A model generated the notes under the pieces. The model was not told where the DNA came from, made no database searches, and saw nothing but the letters and a program-made list of their open reading frames with translations. Positions 61,490-64,000 of a DNA stretch of 64,000 bases are shown piece by piece (position 1 is the stretch's first letter; each line of letters opens with the position of its first letter). Made by a program: the position numbers and the translations under genes. This DNA is from JALYUS01 sp038231255 (GTDB taxonomy: Bacteria > Chloroflexota > Chloroflexia > Thermomicrobiales > JALYUS01), in the NCBI GenBank assembly GCA_038231255.1, contig JBBRLR010000012.1, positions 7,353 through 71,352 of the forward strand, given 5' to 3'.

Positions 61490-62053
61490 TCAAATAGCGG
61501 CCGGATCGAGGACGCCAACAAACGGCAATTGGCGATACAAGCCGGCGGAGTCAAGGCCATACCCGACCACAAAGGCGTCGGGAATCGTGAACCCGATATA
61601 ATCAAGCACCACATCGGTTTCGCGCCGCTCTTTCTTGTCGAGCAGTACGCACGTTCGCAGCGACGCCGGTTCGCGCGCACGAAGGAGACTTTGCAGGTAG
61701 GCGAGCGTCAGGCCGCTGTCCACGATGTCCTCGACGATAATCAAGTCGCGGCCCGTCACTTCGCTGTTCAAATCTTTGAGAATGCGGACGACGCCCGTAG
61801 ATTCCGTCCCCGCACCGTACGACGAGACCGCCATAAATTCCATCTCGACCGGCAGATGTATCTGGCGGATCAGGTCGGCCATGAAGATCGTCGCGCCGGT
61901 CAGGACACCGACGAGTACGGGGACACGCCCCACGTAATCGCGGTCAATTGCCGCCGCCAGTTCAGCAATTTTGTCGCGGATCATTTCTTCAGTGAGCAGC
62001 ACGGACATCGGCATGCTCGCCGTCCCCGGTATCGGCGGGTTCCCGTCAGCCAT
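61490..62053 (-). CDS. hpt: hypoxanthine phosphoribosyltransferase
   Basis: Purine salvage enzyme forming IMP or GMP from PRPP. 187 residues with VLTGATIFMADLIRQ, the PRPP loop VEDIVDSGLT (107-116) and LLDKKERR and PDAFVVGYGLD. The ATG at 62053 overlaps the tilS stop by eight bases and has GGAG seven bases upstream. An ATG at 62074 is in frame but too early. Second gene of tilS-hpt-ftsH. Confidence 0.96.
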   Translation of the reverse strand: MADGNPPIPGTASMPMSVLLTEEMIRDKIAELAAAIDRDYVGRVPVLVGVLTGATIFMADLIRQIHLPVEMEFMAVSSYGAGTESTGVVRILKDLNSEVTGRDLIIVEDIVDSGLTLAYLQSLLRAREPASLRTCVLLDKKERRETDVVLDYIGFTIPDAFVVGYGLDSAGLYRQLPFVGVLDPAAI

Positions 62054-63593
62054 CGTTCGCTCCGATCCTTTCATTCGCCGGCGTATTGATACGTGTCACG
62101 ATGCAGCGGTGCGTCGCGGTCGCCTCAGTCGCCGCGAACTCCGCGCTGACATCATGCCCGATCACCCAAGCAATCGTATCGTTGACGACAAGGAGCGGCA
62201 ACCGATCGCGCACCGGCACGGGTACGCCGCGTGCGGCGAGGTAATCGCTCAGGGGCGTGCCGCGCGCGCGACTAACCGGCCAAAAACGATCCTTGGGCAT
62301 CCGGTTGCGGATTGTTGGCGTGTGCTCTGGCGGCAATCGCAGCAGGACGGTCGTACGGTCATTACCATCCGGCACCGGGCCATTTTGGCGTACCGCCGCG
62401 ACAGACAATGTGTAGTGGGTAAGGGAGTGACCGTCAATGGATAGTTGAATAGTTTGATCGGTTCGCACGATCATCGCGCCATCGGCGAGCGGATAGCGAT
62501 CCGCCGCCGCTCTGCTCACCCAACCGGCGACATCGGATCGGGCGCCGAAAACGATGCGTCCGAAGGCGAGCGCGCACGCCACACCACCGAACACGCGAAT
62601 CGCACTCGAACGCATGGCGGTAGCATGATGCCGCGCCGCGTCAATGTCCGACGCACGCGGCATATGCCCCGTCACTTGCTCGAAGAGGCGTCGCAGTATT
62701 CGTCGTTGAATCGCGACGTGTTCCGAGGCAAAGGCGGCGTGGAGGAGACTGACGCACGCGGCGTCGGTTCGGTACGCGCAACCGACCATCGCCCGCTCCG
62801 CCGCCGCCGCGAGAAACGCCGTGTCGTCACGAGCAAGCGAAGAGGTCCGCGCGAGAGCGGAAACGATCGCGGGGTTACGCGCGCGAAGTGCGGGCACAAT
62901 AACATGCCGCATCCAGTTGCGTGCGTACGCGCGATCATCGTTGGTCGGGTCGTGGATGGTTGCGAGATTCCATACGCCGCAGTACGCGACCGTTTCTTCG
63001 TGTCGCACCGACAAAAGCGGTCGGATGATCCGGAGACGACGCCCGCCCTGGATCGCTTCGTTGTTGCTGTTAGAAGGAAGATCGTCGGGAAACGAAAGCG
63101 TCGTTTCCTCGCCCATTCCACCAAGCCCATCAAGGCCCGCGCCGCGCACGAGGTGGAGCAGGACCGTCTCGGCTTGATCGTCGAGTGTATGACCGGTCAG
63201 GGTCGCATCGGCCTGTTCGTCCGCAGCGATCATCGCCAACGCGCGATAACGCAGATCGCGCATCGCGCCTTCTGAGCGAGGATGGATCAGTTCAGTGTCC
63301 GCGACAAGAAGATGTACAAGCCGGAAACCCACCTGAAGATCGTCCGCCAGCGCCCGGACAGCAGCGGCGTCACGGTCATCGTCCGCACGGACGCAGTGCC
63401 GTACATGGCAAATCGTTACCTGCGCACCGGTGTTAAGTGCGACGGTTGCGACCGCGTGCGCCAGACAGGTACTGTCCGCACCGCCGGAGCAGGCGACAAT
63501 CACGCGCGAAACTTCCGCGCGACCGAGGGCGGATCGCACGACAGCATGTATCCGCTCGGTCAAGCGGTTCGCGGATTGTGCGCGGTATGGCAT
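62046..63593 (-). CDS. tilS: tRNA(Ile)-lysidine synthase
   Basis: Converts C34 of the CAU-anticodon tRNA-Ile to lysidine so that it reads AUA. 515 residues: PP-loop ATPase with SGGADS (36-41), THTLDDQAETVL-type block (GHTLDDQAETVLL), RPLLSVRHEETVAYC and the N-terminal region preceding the TilS C-terminal domains. The end ATHRCIVTRINTPANERIG is longer than average. A tRNA with a CAU anticodon lies 32 bases upstream on the same strand. No ribosome site is seen. Confidence 0.96.
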   Translation of the reverse strand: MPYRAQSANRLTERIHAVVRSALGRAEVSRVIVACSGGADSTCLAHAVATVALNTGAQVTICHVRHCVRADDDRDAAAVRALADDLQVGFRLVHLLVADTELIHPRSEGAMRDLRYRALAMIAADEQADATLTGHTLDDQAETVLLHLVRGAGLDGLGGMGEETTLSFPDDLPSNSNNEAIQGGRRLRIIRPLLSVRHEETVAYCGVWNLATIHDPTNDDRAYARNWMRHVIVPALRARNPAIVSALARTSSLARDDTAFLAAAAERAMVGCAYRTDAACVSLLHAAFASEHVAIQRRILRRLFEQVTGHMPRASDIDAARHHATAMRSSAIRVFGGVACALAFGRIVFGARSDVAGWVSRAAADRYPLADGAMIVRTDQTIQLSIDGHSLTHYTLSVAAVRQNGPVPDGNDRTTVLLRLPPEHTPTIRNRMPKDRFWPVSRARGTPLSDYLAARGVPVPVRDRLPLLVVNDTIAWVIGHDVSAEFAATEATATHRCIVTRINTPANERIGANDG

Positions 63594-63625
63594 AGGAGGT
63601 GTCTTTGCTTAGCAAGGGGAAAGAA

Positions 63626-63700
63626 TGGTGCCGACGGCGGGATTCGAACCTGCGACATAGGGCTTATGAGTCCCCCGCTCTGCCACTGAGCTACGTCGGC
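63626..63700 (-). tRNA. tRNA with CAU anticodon (elongator Met or Ile2)
   Basis: 75 bases with an encoded CCA. Acceptor GCCGACG/CGTCGGC, D-arm GCTC/GAGC, anticodon loop CTCATAA (anticodon CAT), T-arm GCAGG/CCCGC with TTCGAAT. In the anticodon stem position 31 A faces 39 G and position 27-43 is G-U. The body resembles elongator tRNA-Met, but G27-U43 is also found in E. coli tRNA-Ile2. Sequence alone does not settle Met versus Ile. It sits directly ahead of tilS and probably shares its transcript. Confidence 0.9.
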
Positions 63701-63722
63701 ACGCGATTGATTGTGCATGCGG

Positions 63723-63752
63723 AATGTAGCATCCACTGGCATGAATCGTCAA
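63723..63752 (-). promoter_or_regulatory. promoter of the tRNA-tilS-hpt transcript
   Basis: Minus strand: TTGACG (63752 to 63747), 18-base spacer, TACATT (63728 to 63723), with TGC just before the -10 box. Divergent from the rRNA promoter. Confidence 0.8.
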
Positions 63753-63798
63753 GCCCGCGTGGGAAACGGGCGGCCGAAATCGAGTTTTGGCGAAACCC

Positions 63799-63827
63799 TT
63801 GACACGGTCCGTGCAGAGCGGTAGTAT
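63799..63827 (+). promoter_or_regulatory. rRNA operon promoter
   Basis: TTGACA (63799-63804), 17-base spacer, TAGTAT (63822-63827). It lies about 105 bases ahead of the 16S start. Beyond it the leader holds a GCTGCCT/AGGCAGC pairing (near 63835 and 63886) and GCGGG-TTTTGG-CCCGC (63904-63920). Confidence 0.75.
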
Positions 63828-63931
63828 CCCCCTTGCTGCCTGAGAGCAGCGAATGCACCTTACCAGCAGAGGGGAAGGGAGAGAGGCAGCAGCATGTCTC
63901 GAGGGCGGGTTTTGGCCCGCTTGATGGATAT

Positions 63932-64000
63932 TGGTTTGAGAGTTTGATCCTGGCTCAGGATAAACGCTGGCGGCGTGCCTAATGCATGCAAGTCGAACGG
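63932..64000 (+). rRNA. rrs: 16S ribosomal RNA, 5' end only
   Basis: The window ends about 69 bases into 16S rRNA. It shows the universal AGAGTTTGATCCTGGCTCAG (63939-63958) and then GATAAACGCTGGCGGCGTGC and CTAATGCATGCAAGTCGAACG. Start of the mature RNA is set by analogy with E. coli numbering. Confidence 0.95.

Noticed and set aside
63902..63925. Rho-independent terminator before 16S
   Set aside because: GCGGG-TTTTGG-CCCGC forms a hairpin, but no T-run follows it and it lies inside the rRNA leader.

Overview
The window is GC-rich bacterial chromosome, most likely Chloroflexota (Thermomicrobia or a neighbouring class). The basis is two DUF2298 (Chlor_Arch_YYY) membrane proteins, a UPF0182 giant membrane protein, a HisZ-containing his operon, a T-box in front of pheS, and the opening bases of a 16S rRNA gene (GATAAACGCTGGCGGCGTGC). 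The exact genus cannot be read from this. Coding density is high. Many neighbours overlap by 1 to 11 bases (ATGA, GTGA, TGATG), so most genes sit in long operons.

Layout. 1-4.5 kb: two tandem DUF2298 membrane proteins (the first cut by the window edge), each carrying a translated REP-like palindrome in the same loop. 4.5-9.2 kb: fmt and a heterodimeric ABC exporter. 9.2-16.1 kb: a WalJ-type metallo-beta-lactamase protein, UPF0182, then on the minus strand a PLP-homeostasis protein, PgeF and a membrane protein fused to a spermidine-synthase-like domain. 16.3-17.5 kb: a small unknown gene, a HTH gene and a bidirectional terminator. 17.6-22.6 kb (minus): NifU-like, ruvX, a membrane-anchored baseplate-J-like protein and alaS. 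23-28.2 kb (plus): uvrC (apparently leaderless), a membrane protein plus a 54-residue coiled-coil protein, rarA, rph. 28.4-34.1 kb (minus): hisZ-hisG-hisD-hisC-hisB. 34.1-40.2 kb (minus): pheS-pheT behind a Phe T-box, a SpoU/TrmH methyltransferase, and infC-rpmI-rplT with infC starting on AUU. 40.3-44.3 kb (plus): tRNA-Pro, a large GT-C-like membrane protein, and lpdA. 44.4-57.5 kb (plus): an eleven-gene glycan locus (three methyltransferases, one flippase, six GT4 glycosyltransferases, one multi-spanning membrane protein). 57.6-63.7 kb (minus): an alkyltransferase-like DNA repair protein, a TrmA/RlmD-family RNA methyltransferase, ftsH, hpt, tilS and a CAU-anticodon tRNA. 63.8-64 kb: rRNA promoter and the start of 16S rRNA.

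How the parts work together: much of the window is translation and RNA metabolism (fmt, alaS, pheST, infC, L35, L20, tilS, two tRNAs, RNA methyltransferases, RNase PH) and DNA repair (uvrC, rarA, ruvX, ATL). The accessory part is the glycan locus, which has a flippase and glycosyltransferases but no recognisable initiating sugar-phosphate transferase. I found no CRISPR array, insertion sequence transposase, prophage or toxin-antitoxin pair. The most unusual signals are the REP-like palindromes placed at the same site in two paralogous membrane-protein genes, the unusual start codons (AUU in infC; possibly ACG in the TrmH gene), the CAU tRNA directly ahead of tilS, and a C-terminally extended HisG next to HisZ.
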